Shown here one piece after another: positions 17,789 to 28,300 of a stretch of DNA of 64,000 nt; position 1 is the first letter of the stretch, and the number at the start of each line of letters is the position of its first letter. This DNA is from Candidatus Peribacteraceae bacterium (GTDB lineage Bacteria > Patescibacteriota > Gracilibacteria > Peribacterales > Peribacteraceae). Position numbers and translations under genes: made by a program. Below the pieces are notes generated by a model that did no database searches, had not been told where the DNA came from, and worked only from the letters and a program-made list of their open reading frames with translations. The stretch spans positions 248,001 to 312,000 of the forward strand of contig JAGOTD010000002.1 in NCBI GenBank assembly GCA_018061945.1, written 5' to 3'.

Positions 17789-17963
17789 AAAAGACTCAAA
17801 GGAAGCAAAGGACTCAGAAGACTCAGAGGATTTTGTGAAACAACATTCAAATTTGAGATTATTTCTATGAGTGATTGTTTCTCAAAAGCGGCCAGTAGTA
17901 TCTGACTTGTTTAAGCTGCAATCCTTTGAGTCCTCTGTTTCTTCTGAGTCTTCTGAGTCCTTA
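17789..17963. repeat. Inverted repeat of GACTCAGAGGA words (convergent gene junction)
   Basis: The left arm 17789-17831 (AAGACTCAAAGGAAGCAAAG..GACTCAGAGGA) and right arm 17921-17963 (TCCTTTGAGTCCTCTG..TCTGAGTCC) are reverse complements of the same word set. The right arm runs into and supplies the TAA stop of the minus-strand gene at 17961. The roughly 90 nt between the arms hold no gene. Confidence 0.75.
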
Positions 17964-18773
17964 CACCAAATTCATCCTCAACACAAAAAACAAGCCAATA
18001 CCCACAACGCTGAGTGCTCCGCCTAAAATGAACTTTCCCGACATCGCTCGGTGAATAGAATGAAGGATAAGATACAGGAAAATCGCCAGAATGAAGCTCA
18101 AAATGAGTGGTGAATAGAAGAAGCCTTCGGCTGCCGGAATATCGACGGGCAGCATGCGAACATTTGTGTAATAGCCACAGGCAACGAATAATCCGTACCA
18201 GGCGAGAAGCCAGCCGGCATACAAACGTAAGGTCGAAAAGAGTGATGCATACTTTGTTGCAAGATTCGAGGTCTCCAATGGAGCTGATTTCTCTGGCGAA
18301 CCGGATGATACTTGCGTGTCTTCGGGAATTGTTACGAATACCGGTGGATCCTCGTAGGTGAGAGGCTTGGCAGGAGGGGATGGAGAGGTGGCAGCTTCAA
18401 CAGGTACAGCAACTGCCTGCCACTGCGCTAGTTCGTCATCCGCTATCGATGCAGGCATACCGACTGGTGCAAGCATACTGAGTCGCAAACCCTGCGAATG
18501 AAACAGATTATCGAATGCTTCCCGCTTGGTTGCCGCCTGCACGCTCCCTCGGTGCTGTGAGCCTGCTACATCTTTTCCCTCAAACGCAAACGTGATCATG
18601 TCGCTCGATGGCTGCGCAGTCGGCTGTTTGATGCGCATCGCTTCGGTGAGATCGATGAGTTCCAAATGCAAATCTTCGATGGCTGTCTTTGCGGCAATAG
18701 TATCGGGTGCATCCAGAGAGCCGTGCACTTCTTTGCCGTCCTGATCAACAGCACGATAAGCGTAGGTAGGCAT
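17961..18773 (-). CDS. Membrane protein with two GspF/PilC-type N-terminal domains
   Basis: The 270-residue protein opens YAYRAVDQDGKEVHGSLDAPD with an alpha/beta continuation, the short domain that precedes the platform domain in GspF/PilC. A second copy starts at about residue 55 (ITFAFEGKDVAGSQHRGSVQ). A Pro/Ser linker (about 115-165) leads to three transmembrane helices (about 175-195, 210-235, 245-265). The real GspF platform helices and motifs are missing, so this is not a secretion platform by itself. I used ATG 18773. It is 19 nt downstream of the lipoprotein gene on the same strand, so the two are probably cotranscribed. Confidence 0.7.
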   Translation of the reverse strand: MPTYAYRAVDQDGKEVHGSLDAPDTIAAKTAIEDLHLELIDLTEAMRIKQPTAQPSSDMITFAFEGKDVAGSQHRGSVQAATKREAFDNLFHSQGLRLSMLAPVGMPASIADDELAQWQAVAVPVEAATSPSPPAKPLTYEDPPVFVTIPEDTQVSSGSPEKSAPLETSNLATKYASLFSTLRLYAGWLLAWYGLFVACGYYTNVRMLPVDIPAAEGFFYSPLILSFILAIFLYLILHSIHRAMSGKFILGGALSVVGIGLFFVLRMNLV

Positions 18774-18792
18774 AAAGACAGAAAGAAGGCGT

Positions 18793-19887
18793 TTACTTGC
18801 CAGCGTACGGATCGATGTGAGCAATCATGTAGCTGATAGCTGCTTGCAGTCTGGCATCGCCTGTCACTTCGAAGTGACGTCCGTCCGTCCAATCCTTGTA
18901 GCCGGTTACAGTTGAACCGTTTGCAACCACCTGTCCGTCGCTTGCGCCTTTGGACGCTGAAAGGCCGGAGACAAGGTTGAGCTGAATAATGCCTTCATTG
19001 GCCTGATTGATATCGGCAAAACCGAATTCCACACGCCACAGCGAACCTGCCGAGGTGCCAAATGACTGATAGTACCACTGCTTGTGAACAGGAGTGCAGA
19101 AGCTGATGTGAGTGGTGCAGTAGCGCTGCGTCCACAGAGCATCGGAGCCGTAATTGAGTTTTGCCATCGCTACAATTTGCTCTTCTTTGGAAGCATCAAC
19201 TGGCACAGAGCTGGCAGCCGACGAGGAAGACGCGATGCTGCTACTGATAACAGATGAGCTGACTGCGGAGCTAGATGAAGAACTTCGTACCGGCGGTTTC
19301 GAGGAAGAAACAGACGACGAGCTTTCGACCAACTCGGAGACCGACGATGCAGAAGACGCCAATTGCACCACGCAAATACCACCACAATCTGCACCACCAC
19401 TTAGAGGATCGCACGAATCCGTCGGATCATCGACGCAAATCTGCCCGCTGTCGCAGGGGAATGCTGCGATACCGCCACACATTTTTGGCTTACTTGCGAC
19501 ACTGCTACTAGAAGAACTTTCGAGACTGATGACTTCTTCGACGTGCAATAACGTGCCACCGGCTTCTACCGTTGGCTCACTGGAACCTCGTACCTGTACT
19601 TTTGCGCCGATGTAGGTATCGAGATCCAAGTTGCTTCCTGCCGATTCAAGAATGATGAAGCGACCGTCATCGAGCATCAGCTTATGCGTTCCCTGCATGT
19701 AAATGGACGCACCTAGCTGATCGACAGTGCCGACAAAGCTGACATTGCGGGTGATAGACGTTGCCTGAGACATGACAGAACTGACAGATGTCTCACTGCC
19801 GGCGGTAGCTCCTCCATTTGCTTGACCATTGCAGGAGATAACAACAAGTAGACTTGAAAAAACCAGAGCGGTTCGTATAGTACGCAT
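18793..19887 (-). CDS. Ser-rich lipoprotein with OB-like and Cys-rich domains
   Basis: The 364-residue protein has a lipoprotein signal peptide ending VVISC (Cys19). An OB-fold-like domain follows (about 40-130: FVGTVDQLGASIYM..IGAKVQVRGSS), then a disulfide-rich module CGGIAAFPCDSGQICVDD..CDP..CGGIC (about 135-175). A poly-Ser linker (about 180-235) leads to a C-terminal domain with W, Y and C residues (SDALWTQRYCTTHISFC). It is probably anchored on the outer face of the membrane. The ligand is unknown. The first ATG fitting the signal peptide is at 19887. Confidence 0.8.
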   Translation of the reverse strand: MRTIRTALVFSSLLVVISCNGQANGGATAGSETSVSSVMSQATSITRNVSFVGTVDQLGASIYMQGTHKLMLDDGRFIILESAGSNLDLDTYIGAKVQVRGSSEPTVEAGGTLLHVEEVISLESSSSSSVASKPKMCGGIAAFPCDSGQICVDDPTDSCDPLSGGADCGGICVVQLASSASSVSELVESSSSVSSSKPPVRSSSSSSAVSSSVISSSIASSSSAASSVPVDASKEEQIVAMAKLNYGSDALWTQRYCTTHISFCTPVHKQWYYQSFGTSAGSLWRVEFGFADINQANEGIIQLNLVSGLSASKGASDGQVVANGSTVTGYKDWTDGRHFEVTGDARLQAAISYMIAHIDPYAGK

Positions 19888-19988
19888 AAGTGTGAGACAA
19901 AGGAAAAAGTAGACGTAAGTATACCGTCTTCCCAGATAGGAGCCAACCGTATCCACACCCAATATTCATTTTTTCACAACCAATTGTT

Positions 19989-21188
19989 ATGTACATCCCT
20001 CCCCAGCCCATTCTCGCGAAGTATGCGGATGTACTGGTCAAATTCGCATTAAATGGTGGAGAAGGAGTAAGGCCAGGCGAAGTGGTACAGGCTGTGATCC
20101 CCGATGTTGCCAAACCTTTGTACAAAGAAATTCAACGAGCGATCTTGGAATCCAGGGCGCATCCAAAGCTACATTTTATCGCCACAGAAACCGATAGCAT
20201 GTTTTTTGAATTAGCTGATGATGAGCAGCTGACGTTCTTCCCCGAAACATTTAAACGTGCAGAAGCAGATCTGATTGATCATCAAATCTCCATTATTGCC
20301 GATGTCAATCCATCGGAGCTCAAAGACATCAATCCAGAGCGTCTGTTTAAAGCGATGGACGCCCGCAAGAAGTATCGCGACTGGCTGAATGACAAAGAAA
20401 GTGCGGGCAAATTCACCTGGACACTAGCGCTCTATGGCACCGAAGGTATGGCCAAAGAAGCCGGTATGACACTGGAGGCGTACTGGGATCAGATTATTCA
20501 CGGGTGTTACCTGGATGCCGAGGATCCGATTACTGAGTGGCGTCGCATGCAAATAGAACAAGCTCGGGTAAAGGCCAACCTAGATGCACTGCAAATCGAG
20601 AAAGTACACGTCGAAGCGGAGCGGATCGATTTATTCGTTCAACTGGGCAAAAACCGCCGGTGGCTTGGCGGAAGCTGCCGCAATATTCCGAGTTACGAAC
20701 TATTTATTTCGCCGGACTGGCGGGGTTGTGAAGGAAAAATTGCCTTCAATCAGCCGCTGTTTCGCTACGGCAATATTCTGCGCGATATTTCACTGGAATT
20801 TAAAAACGGCAAACTGACCTACGCCAACGCCAAAGTAGGGGACAACGTATTGCAGTCGATGATCAAGCGCGAGAATGCCGATAAAATCGGCGAGTTTTCG
20901 CTGACAGACAAGCGCTTTTCGCGCATCACCAAATTTATGGCCAATACGCTCTTCGACGAAAACGTCGGCGGCGAATTTGGTAATACGCACATTGCTCTCG
21001 GCCGCGCCTACCGCGATAGTTACATTGGCAATCCGGCAACTCCCACAAATGAGGACTGGGAATCCTGGGGATTTAATAATTCGCCCGAGCACACCGATAT
21101 CATCTCCACCGAAGATCGCACAGTCACCGCGTATTTACAGGACGGCTCGAAGAAAGTGATATTTAAAGATGGGATGTTTACGGTGTAG
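19989..21188 (+). CDS. Aminopeptidase, M29 family
   Basis: This is a metal-dependent aminopeptidase that trims N-terminal residues from peptides in the cytoplasm. The 399 residues match the AmpS/PepS/aminopeptidase T family: SYELFISPDWRGCEGKI (first ligand Glu region), GEFSLTDKRFSRI, GEFGNTHIALGRAY (His ligand) and SPEHTDIIS (His/Asp ligands). The length is normal. The gene is divergent from the lipoprotein gene. Convergent with the DsbA-like gene, it ends at a palindromic repeat. Confidence 0.92.
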   Translation: MYIPPQPILAKYADVLVKFALNGGEGVRPGEVVQAVIPDVAKPLYKEIQRAILESRAHPKLHFIATETDSMFFELADDEQLTFFPETFKRAEADLIDHQISIIADVNPSELKDINPERLFKAMDARKKYRDWLNDKESAGKFTWTLALYGTEGMAKEAGMTLEAYWDQIIHGCYLDAEDPITEWRRMQIEQARVKANLDALQIEKVHVEAERIDLFVQLGKNRRWLGGSCRNIPSYELFISPDWRGCEGKIAFNQPLFRYGNILRDISLEFKNGKLTYANAKVGDNVLQSMIKRENADKIGEFSLTDKRFSRITKFMANTLFDENVGGEFGNTHIALGRAYRDSYIGNPATPTNEDWESWGFNNSPEHTDIISTEDRTVTAYLQDGSKKVIFKDGMFTV

Positions 21189-21346
21189 GTAAGGGAGGTA
21201 CGGTACGTATAGTAAGTAAAGTAGGTATGGTAGGTTTCAAAAATTGGATGAGTGATGCAATTAATCACTCATCCAATGGATTTATAATCTCGACATTCAT
21301 CTACCTTACTTACCTTACCTACAAGACCTACCGTACCTATTCGTAC
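21186..21346. repeat. Inverted repeat of GTAAGGTAGGTA words, convergent junction
   Basis: The left arm 21186-21237 (GTACGGTACGTATAGTAAG..GTAGGTATGGTAGG) and right arm 21299-21346 (CTACCTTACTTACCTTACC..CCTACCGTACC) are reverse complements in vocabulary. Between them is a perfect inner hairpin, ATTGGATGAGTGAT / ATCACTCATCCAAT. The right arm contains the stop codon and last residue of the DsbA-like protein. Confidence 0.8.
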
Positions 21347-22101
21347 ATCTTATCCGTGAACTTCCAGAATGCTTCGTTGCCACCTGCCTGCGCAATGCAT
21401 TCGGAGCCTTCGGCGATTAACTGAGCATTCGGGTGCATATTGGGCGGAAGTGGGAACTGGCGATGGACCCACATCAACTTATCGGTATTGTCCGACATGA
21501 GCTGTTGCAAAGTTGGGTGCACTCTCTGGCAGAACGGACACTCGTAGTCGGAATACTCAATGAGAGCGATATCTGACTTTGTATTGCCCCGAACGTGATC
21601 TTTTGCAATATCGACAGGAACAACGTTTGTGACAACGGTAATGGATGCATCGGATGGCTTGCCGTTTGGATCTTTGATCATGTCATCCAGCGCTGTCTGG
21701 AAAGAGGTGATCGGCCGAGCGCCCGAAATGAGCCAAGCTGCTTTCGTCTTCATGTTATACAAAATGTTCCCTGGGGTTCCATCCACACCAGCACTGGAAC
21801 CGCCGGCTTGCTGATCGAGCACTGTCTGACGGAATTTACCGCTATCCACACATGTCTTAAAATCGTCGGGATCCAAACCGATTTCGGCTGCAATGCGCGT
21901 CATTTTGGCAGCGGCACTTTCGCCTACGGCTGCTGGAACATCGGTTGGAGCCGAAGGCGCATTGGGTACCTGTACATTCATACCAAAACCACGACCGCTG
22001 GCCATGGCAAACACGTATCCGACAATAATGCCGATAAGAACCATAGCAACGCCGAACCACACATTATTTTCCGAATGATGAGAGCTGGAAGAGGAAGACA
22101 T
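21337..22101 (-). CDS. DsbA/thioredoxin-like protein with apparently permuted halves
   Basis: This is a membrane-anchored thiol-disulfide oxidoreductase facing outward. The 254-residue chain has a transmembrane helix at about 14-34. Residues 64-142 read like the C-terminal half of a DsbA domain: IAAEIGLDPDDFKTCVDSGKF, then the cis-Pro loop VDGTPG (Pro110) and ISGARPITSFQTALDDMI. Residues 170-254 read like the N-terminal half: IEYSDYECPFCQRVHPTL with CPFC at 188-191, then FPLPPNMHPNAQLIAEGSECIAQ..FWKF. The order is thus the reverse of normal DsbA. The last codons lie in the arm of a repeat. I used ATG 22101; a longer frame lacks support. Confidence 0.85.
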   Translation of the reverse strand: MSSSSSSHHSENNVWFGVAMVLIGIIVGYVFAMASGRGFGMNVQVPNAPSAPTDVPAAVGESAAAKMTRIAAEIGLDPDDFKTCVDSGKFRQTVLDQQAGGSSAGVDGTPGNILYNMKTKAAWLISGARPITSFQTALDDMIKDPNGKPSDASITVVTNVVPVDIAKDHVRGNTKSDIALIEYSDYECPFCQRVHPTLQQLMSDNTDKLMWVHRQFPLPPNMHPNAQLIAEGSECIAQAGGNEAFWKFTDKMYE

Positions 22102-22356
22102 ACGAAAATAGAGAAGGGGAAACTGAACGAACGCGATTATAGGGGAGCTCTGTAAATCTTCAATCGAATGAATCGAATTAACAGCCAATAACAGACGTAA
22201 TTATGGACTGAAATGAGCAGGGCATTGATATTTTTTTCTAATGCGAAATCATTAAAAAAGTATTCACATACTATTTTAAAAACTTTGCCAGAAAAAGCGT
22301 GTATACAAACGGCGCACTTATGCGTTGTGGTCTGTGCATTCAACCATCATCGTCGT

Positions 22357-22362
22357 ATAGTG
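22357..22362 (+). promoter_or_regulatory. -10 box upstream of the alpha-2-macroglobulin gene
   Basis: CGTATAGTG places TATAGT 27 nt before the ATG at 22390, giving a leader of about 20 nt. This supports the shorter start over the open frame back to 22213. Confidence 0.45.
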
Positions 22363-22389
22363 CCTCTGCATTTCTTTCTCTGTTCCACT

Positions 22390-25300
22390 ATGTCTCCTAA
22401 AAAAGAAAAACCAGTTCCAGCTGCCTCCGTAAAGACATCTTCCAATGCAAGATTAAAAATTGGCGGTGCAATTGCTGCCGTGTGTATCCTCGGCGCCATT
22501 GGCGTCGGCATCTACCTGCAGCAACAAAGCATGCAGCCGTTCAATTACAGCCAGACCATACGCGTAAGCCCTACAAGTGAACTGCGCATGAATTTTCCAG
22601 AACTGATGGATGAGCAGAGCACCGAAAGCGAGCTCAGTAAGCCGGCTGATGTAAGTGGCTCTATGGAATGGCGCGACGGCGTACTGGTGTTTCGCCCAAG
22701 CGAGAAACTCAAAACTGGCAAAGACTACATCTTTACAGTGACGCGCAATGCCAAGAAAAAAGACGGCACTCTGCTAGGCCGCGATATCAAATTCACTTTC
22801 CAAGTATCTGGCGCGCCAGCGGTTGTTGCACACTTTCCAGCATCGGATACAAAAGATATAAAAGATACATCGAAAATCACGATGATCTTCGATCAGCCGC
22901 TTATTGCACTTACGCAGGTGCAGGGTGAAGCGAGCAAGAAAAAATTCACCGATTGGCCGGTTGCCATCTCTCCCCCAGTTGAGGGCACATGGCATTGGCT
23001 GAGTACCACCACCGTAGAATTTATTCCCAAGACCGGACTCAATCCCTCTACCAAATATACAGTATCGGTTCCGGCTGGTATCAAAACTGCATCCGGCGAT
23101 GCAACAGACAAGGATTTTTCCTGGAGCTTTGAAACGATCCGCCCGACAGTAGAAGAAACCATGCCCGAAAATGCCGCTTCGTTTATTGGGCCAAAAACGG
23201 ACATTACGCTCCAATACAATCAACCGATGGATGTAAAGAGCGCCGAACAAAAAATTCGTCTCTATGCCGGCAATACCAGTCAAATGTCTTCTTCTGTTAT
23301 CCGCAATGATCAGTTTCCGCCTGCAAGCCCCGAGTCAACAAGCAGTACAGCCTCCACAACACCTATTCCATCGGGGTTTAAGCCGGTTGCTATTCGCAGC
23401 ATTCGCTATGGTACGACAGAAGAGAATGGCAAAGCCGTACAAGACCAAACGAAACTGGTCATCGTTCCGGCTGCGTCTTTGCAATTTGCAACCGCGTATA
23501 ATGTTCATGTCGATGCCAATATTGTTGGCAAAGGCGGAAACTTAGGTAGCACACAAGACTACAGTCTGTCGTTTACAACAGCCGGCGATTTACTGGTTTC
23601 AACTGGTAGCGTCACGCTAAATGGTGGCATCAGTCTTTCGTTCACCAATCCGATTCTCACCAAAAATCTCAAGCCGTTTATAACGATTTCCCCAGAGCCA
23701 GAGGATTGGAAAGACCTCACTATGCCCGAAGACGATTATGAAGGAGGCACCACCTACGTCTCGCTCACACCAACTCTAAAGCCGAGCACCGAGTACACCG
23801 TGACAATCAAAGCAGGACTGACTGATACATTTGGTCAGAAACTCGCCAAGCCGTATACGTTCAAGCAAAAAACGCGTGAGATGGAGCCGCGCGCATTCTT
23901 CCACACAAAAGGAGATTTCGGTTTCTTTGAAAAGACGCGTCCACCGGTGTACTACGTGAATTCGGTGAACATTTCGAAAGTGGATTTTGAGTTTGCCAAA
24001 CTCAGCCTTGCCGACTTCGTCAATTATCAGCAAGTCCGCACGAACTCCTGGGACAACCCGCCTGTGACTCTGGAAGGCAAGAACAGCTACAAAGCCTGGA
24101 GCATAGTGCCGCCCGGAGCTAAGCATGATGAATGGAAAGCGACGACGTTCGACGTGCAGAAACAAGTCGGCCAGACACTCGGTTCGGGTATTTATGCTCT
24201 CTCCATCAGTGCGCCGGAATACGCAAAGGAAGTCTCACAGCCGAACTTGGGCCGTTACGATGAAAGCACTGTTATCACGTCGAAAAAAGAGAAGATCAAG
24301 AACTATCAGTTCTTCGCACTGACCAACATGGCGATCACACTCAAGTATTCGGGTACGCGCACATTGGCGTGGGTCACCAATATTCAAACTGGTAATCCGG
24401 TAAGTGGTGCAGTGGTCAACTACGTAAACTATGAGAATAAAACTGTCTTAAGCGGCAGAACCGATGCCAATGGATTCTTCGAAGCGAATATTCCGTACGA
24501 TCAACTGATCAGTACGACCAACTATTCATCGTACGCTCAGCAATTCTGGGTGACTGCCGAAAAAGACGGCGACTTCGCGTTTGTCAGCAACACCTGGAAC
24601 CAGGGGATTCAGCCATACGATTTCGATGGCGTCTCGGGCTACGTGCGCGACCCCAGCCGAAAGTTTGAAGTACAGTCGTACCTCTATACCGAACGTCCAC
24701 TGTATCGCCCGGGGGATACCATCTACTTCAAGGCCATGACACGTTTGATGGACTTGAACGGCAAACTAAATATTCCTGCCAACTACTCCGCCGACGTCAA
24801 AATTTATAATCCGAAAGGCGATGTCGTGTACAATAAGAAATTGCCGATTAATTCGTACGGAAGCTTTAACGATAACTTCGTGCTGGCAAACGCAGCCGAG
24901 CTTGGCTACTACTATGTGCAAGCGGATTTGAGCAATGGAGATGACGTACTTACCAATTCGGTCTACGGCAATTTCTCGGTGCTGGCCTACCGGAAACCGG
25001 AATACAGCGTGGAAGTGAAACCGGCAAAAGAAGAATACGTAAACGGCGAAGTGATCGAAGCGGATATAGAAGGTGCATATTATTTCGGTGCGCCGATGGC
25101 CAATGCGACGGTAAAGTGGCGCGCGACAACAACGGACTATTACTTCAATAAATATGACTATAGCAACGGCTGGTATTCGTTTGGCACACAAGACGGCTGG
25201 TGCTGGATGAACTGTGAACGAGGCAGTAATAACATAACCGAAGGCACAGGAACTCTGGATGCCAGTGGTCATCTGCGCATCCGTTTCCCGGCCAATATCG

Positions 25301-28300
25301 ATGCCAATCTGGTAAGTCAGGTCGTGAGTATTGAAGCAGATATCACCGATGCCAATAATCAAATCGTCAGCAATCGTTCGTCTGTTGTCGTACATAAAAC
25401 CAATGTGTATGTGGGAGTAAAAACCGATGACTACGTGGTGACTCCAGGCAGCAAAGCAAAGGTGAGTGTTGTAACGCTGAATCCAGATGGAACGCCCAAA
25501 AAAGGTCAGGCAGTAACGCTCAAGCTGTCGACTCGCCAGTGGAACTCAGTCCGCAAGAAAGGTGTCGATGGCGAGTTCTACTACGACAACGAGAAGAAAG
25601 ATACGTTTGTGAACCAGATCTCTGTAACGACAGATGAGAAAGGAAAGGGGACAGGGGAAATTGCAGTAAACGACGGCGGTGAATACGTGATTGCCGCAGT
25701 CGCCAAAGACGAAGGCGGTCGCGAGACAGTCTCGGAAACCTCGCTCTACAGTTGGTCGAATACGTACTACAACTGGCCGCATTCCAATAATGATCGCATA
25801 GCGATTGTCGCCGATAAGCCCGAGTACGCCGTTGGCGATATTGCCAAACTGCTCGTCAAATCCCCATACCAGGGCAAAGGTGTCAAAGCACTCGTAACTG
25901 TCGAGCGCGAGAGTGTGGTCACCAAGAAAATTGTGGATATTACGAGCAATGCATTGCCAATTGAAATCCCGATTACGGAGGATTTGCTGCCAAACGCGTA
26001 CGTGTCGGTTGTCATTATCAAACCACGACAGGGCGAAACGTTCGACGAAACCGGACTCGATACCGGCATGCCGGCTTTCAAAATCGGCTACATCAAATTA
26101 GCGATAGAAACGAAAGCGAAAAAATTGAATGTTGCCGTTTCAGTTGATAAGGAGCGCTACCTGCCTGGTGAAAAAGTGACAGCCACCATCAAAGTGACAG
26201 ACTGGCAGGGTAAGCCGCAGAAAGCAGAAACGTCGCTGGGTGTTGTGGACATGAGCGTGCTGGCTTTAACCGGTTTCCAGCTACCCGACTTGATGAGCCA
26301 TTTCTACTACGAACGTTCGCTGGGTGTGAGTACCTCCAACATGCTCATGTACTTGGTCGAACGATTCAAACCGGGTTCTAAAGGCGGTGGCGGTGGCGAC
26401 CCAGAGGAGCGCAAGCGCATGAACTTGAAAGACACAGCCTTCTGGAACCCGACGATTCTCACCAACGACAAAGGTGAAGCAACAGTCACCTTCACTCTGC
26501 CCGACAACCTGACGACCTGGCAATTACTCGCTATCGCGAACACCAAAGACAGTCGCTTTGGCGCTAAAGACGGAACATTCCTGGAGACCAAACATGTCAT
26601 CGTGCGTCCCGTTCGTCCGCGCTTTGCGGTGATTGGCGACGAGGCAAAACTGGGAGCGATTGTGCATAACTTCCTGCCGACAACGCAGACATTTGTTGTC
26701 TCGCTCAAAGGCACAGGATTTACAATCAAAGGCAGTGCGACGCAGAAAGTGACGGTCAAACCAGACGAGCAGACGAAAGTGGAATTCCCAGTTGCGATCG
26801 ATGTCACAAATAAAGCGACGTTCGTTTTCAAAGCGGAGGCGGCTGGCGGCAAAGATGAGATAGAAGAATCGATTCCAGTCTATGAATTTGGCACACCTCA
26901 AGCGGTTGCAACCTCGGGTGTGACCGAAACGAATCAGACCGAAAAAATACTGATACCGAGTGCGAAAGATGCATCGCACGGAACGCTCTCTGTGTCTGTG
27001 TCACCAACGATTGCATCATATTTACCGAAAGGATTGGAATACTTGTTCCAGTATCCGTACGGTTGTTCCGAGCAAACCATGTCGAGCGTGTTGCCGGATA
27101 TTGTTCTGGCAAAAATGCAGGGCTTCGAAGCCTTCCATATTATGGATCAGAAGAAATTGGACACGACAATTTCGACTACCATGCAGAAGCTCTATGGTTT
27201 CCAGCGCGGCGATGGCGGCTTTGGGTACTGGCAAGACAGTGACAGAAGCAACGTGTATCTCACAACCTATATCGTCTACGGCTTACAGATTGCGAAGACG
27301 GCTGGCTACACGATCGATGCCAACGTCCTGTCGCGCGCCAGAGACTACATTACGACTATTTTGCACAACCCAAATGCGACCAATCCGAATGCTGAGTACA
27401 GTGACAAATTTCCGTACCTTGCCTTAGCGGAACGTGCATACATTCTATTCGTGTTATCTGAAGGCGGTCAGAATGATGTGAGTATGATGAACGCTGTGTA
27501 CGACAAGCGAAACGAATTACCACTCTTCTCCAAGGCGCAGCTGGCAATGGCACTTAAGAATGCCAAGACATCGGCAACCGATAAAAAAGCAGCCACTCTG
27601 ATGACCGAAATTCTCGCCTACGCTCAGGCCGATAACCGTGGTATCCGTTTCGAAGAAGACAGTTCCAGAAATTACGCGTACCTGATGAACACCGATACCC
27701 GCACGACATCGCAGGTATTGCAGGCAATGGTGCGCATTGATCCGACGAACGTTCTTGCTCCTCGTATCGTTCGCTACTTACTCTCTGTGCGCAATCAGTA
27801 TCACTGGGATACAACGCAGTCGACTACGACATCTCTGCTCGCACTCATGGAATACCTGAACATGACCAAAGAGCTCGATGGAAAGTTTACAGCCACAGTC
27901 GATATAAGCGGTCAGAATCTCCTAAAGAAAGATTTCGGGAAAACCAATATTCTCGAGCGCGTAGAAGCAGTAAAATCGATTACCGAATTGGCACGTGGCA
28001 AAGAAGTAGATCTGAACTTGGCCAAGCAGGGAACCGGTAAAATGTACTACGACGCGGTACTGTCGTACTTCTATACCAACAAAGATCTCCCAGCAGCCGA
28101 TGAAGGCATCAGCATCAGCCGTACTATGGAACCGATTGCAGGCAGCGCAAAAACGGTAAGTGTCGGCAATACATACAAAGTTCGCCTCACGATTACGGTT
28201 CCCGAGGATCGCCAGTATGTTGCGGTGGAAAGCCCGCTTCCAGCCGGTATGGAGGCAATCGATTTGTCGCTGCAGACATCGCAGACAGACTTGCTGAGCG

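Noticed and set aside
22213-22389. Upstream extension of the alpha-2-macroglobulin frame
   Set aside because: The extra 59 residues precede a -10 box, lack signal-peptide character in the right place, and the ATG at 22390 gives the typical basic start before the anchor helix.
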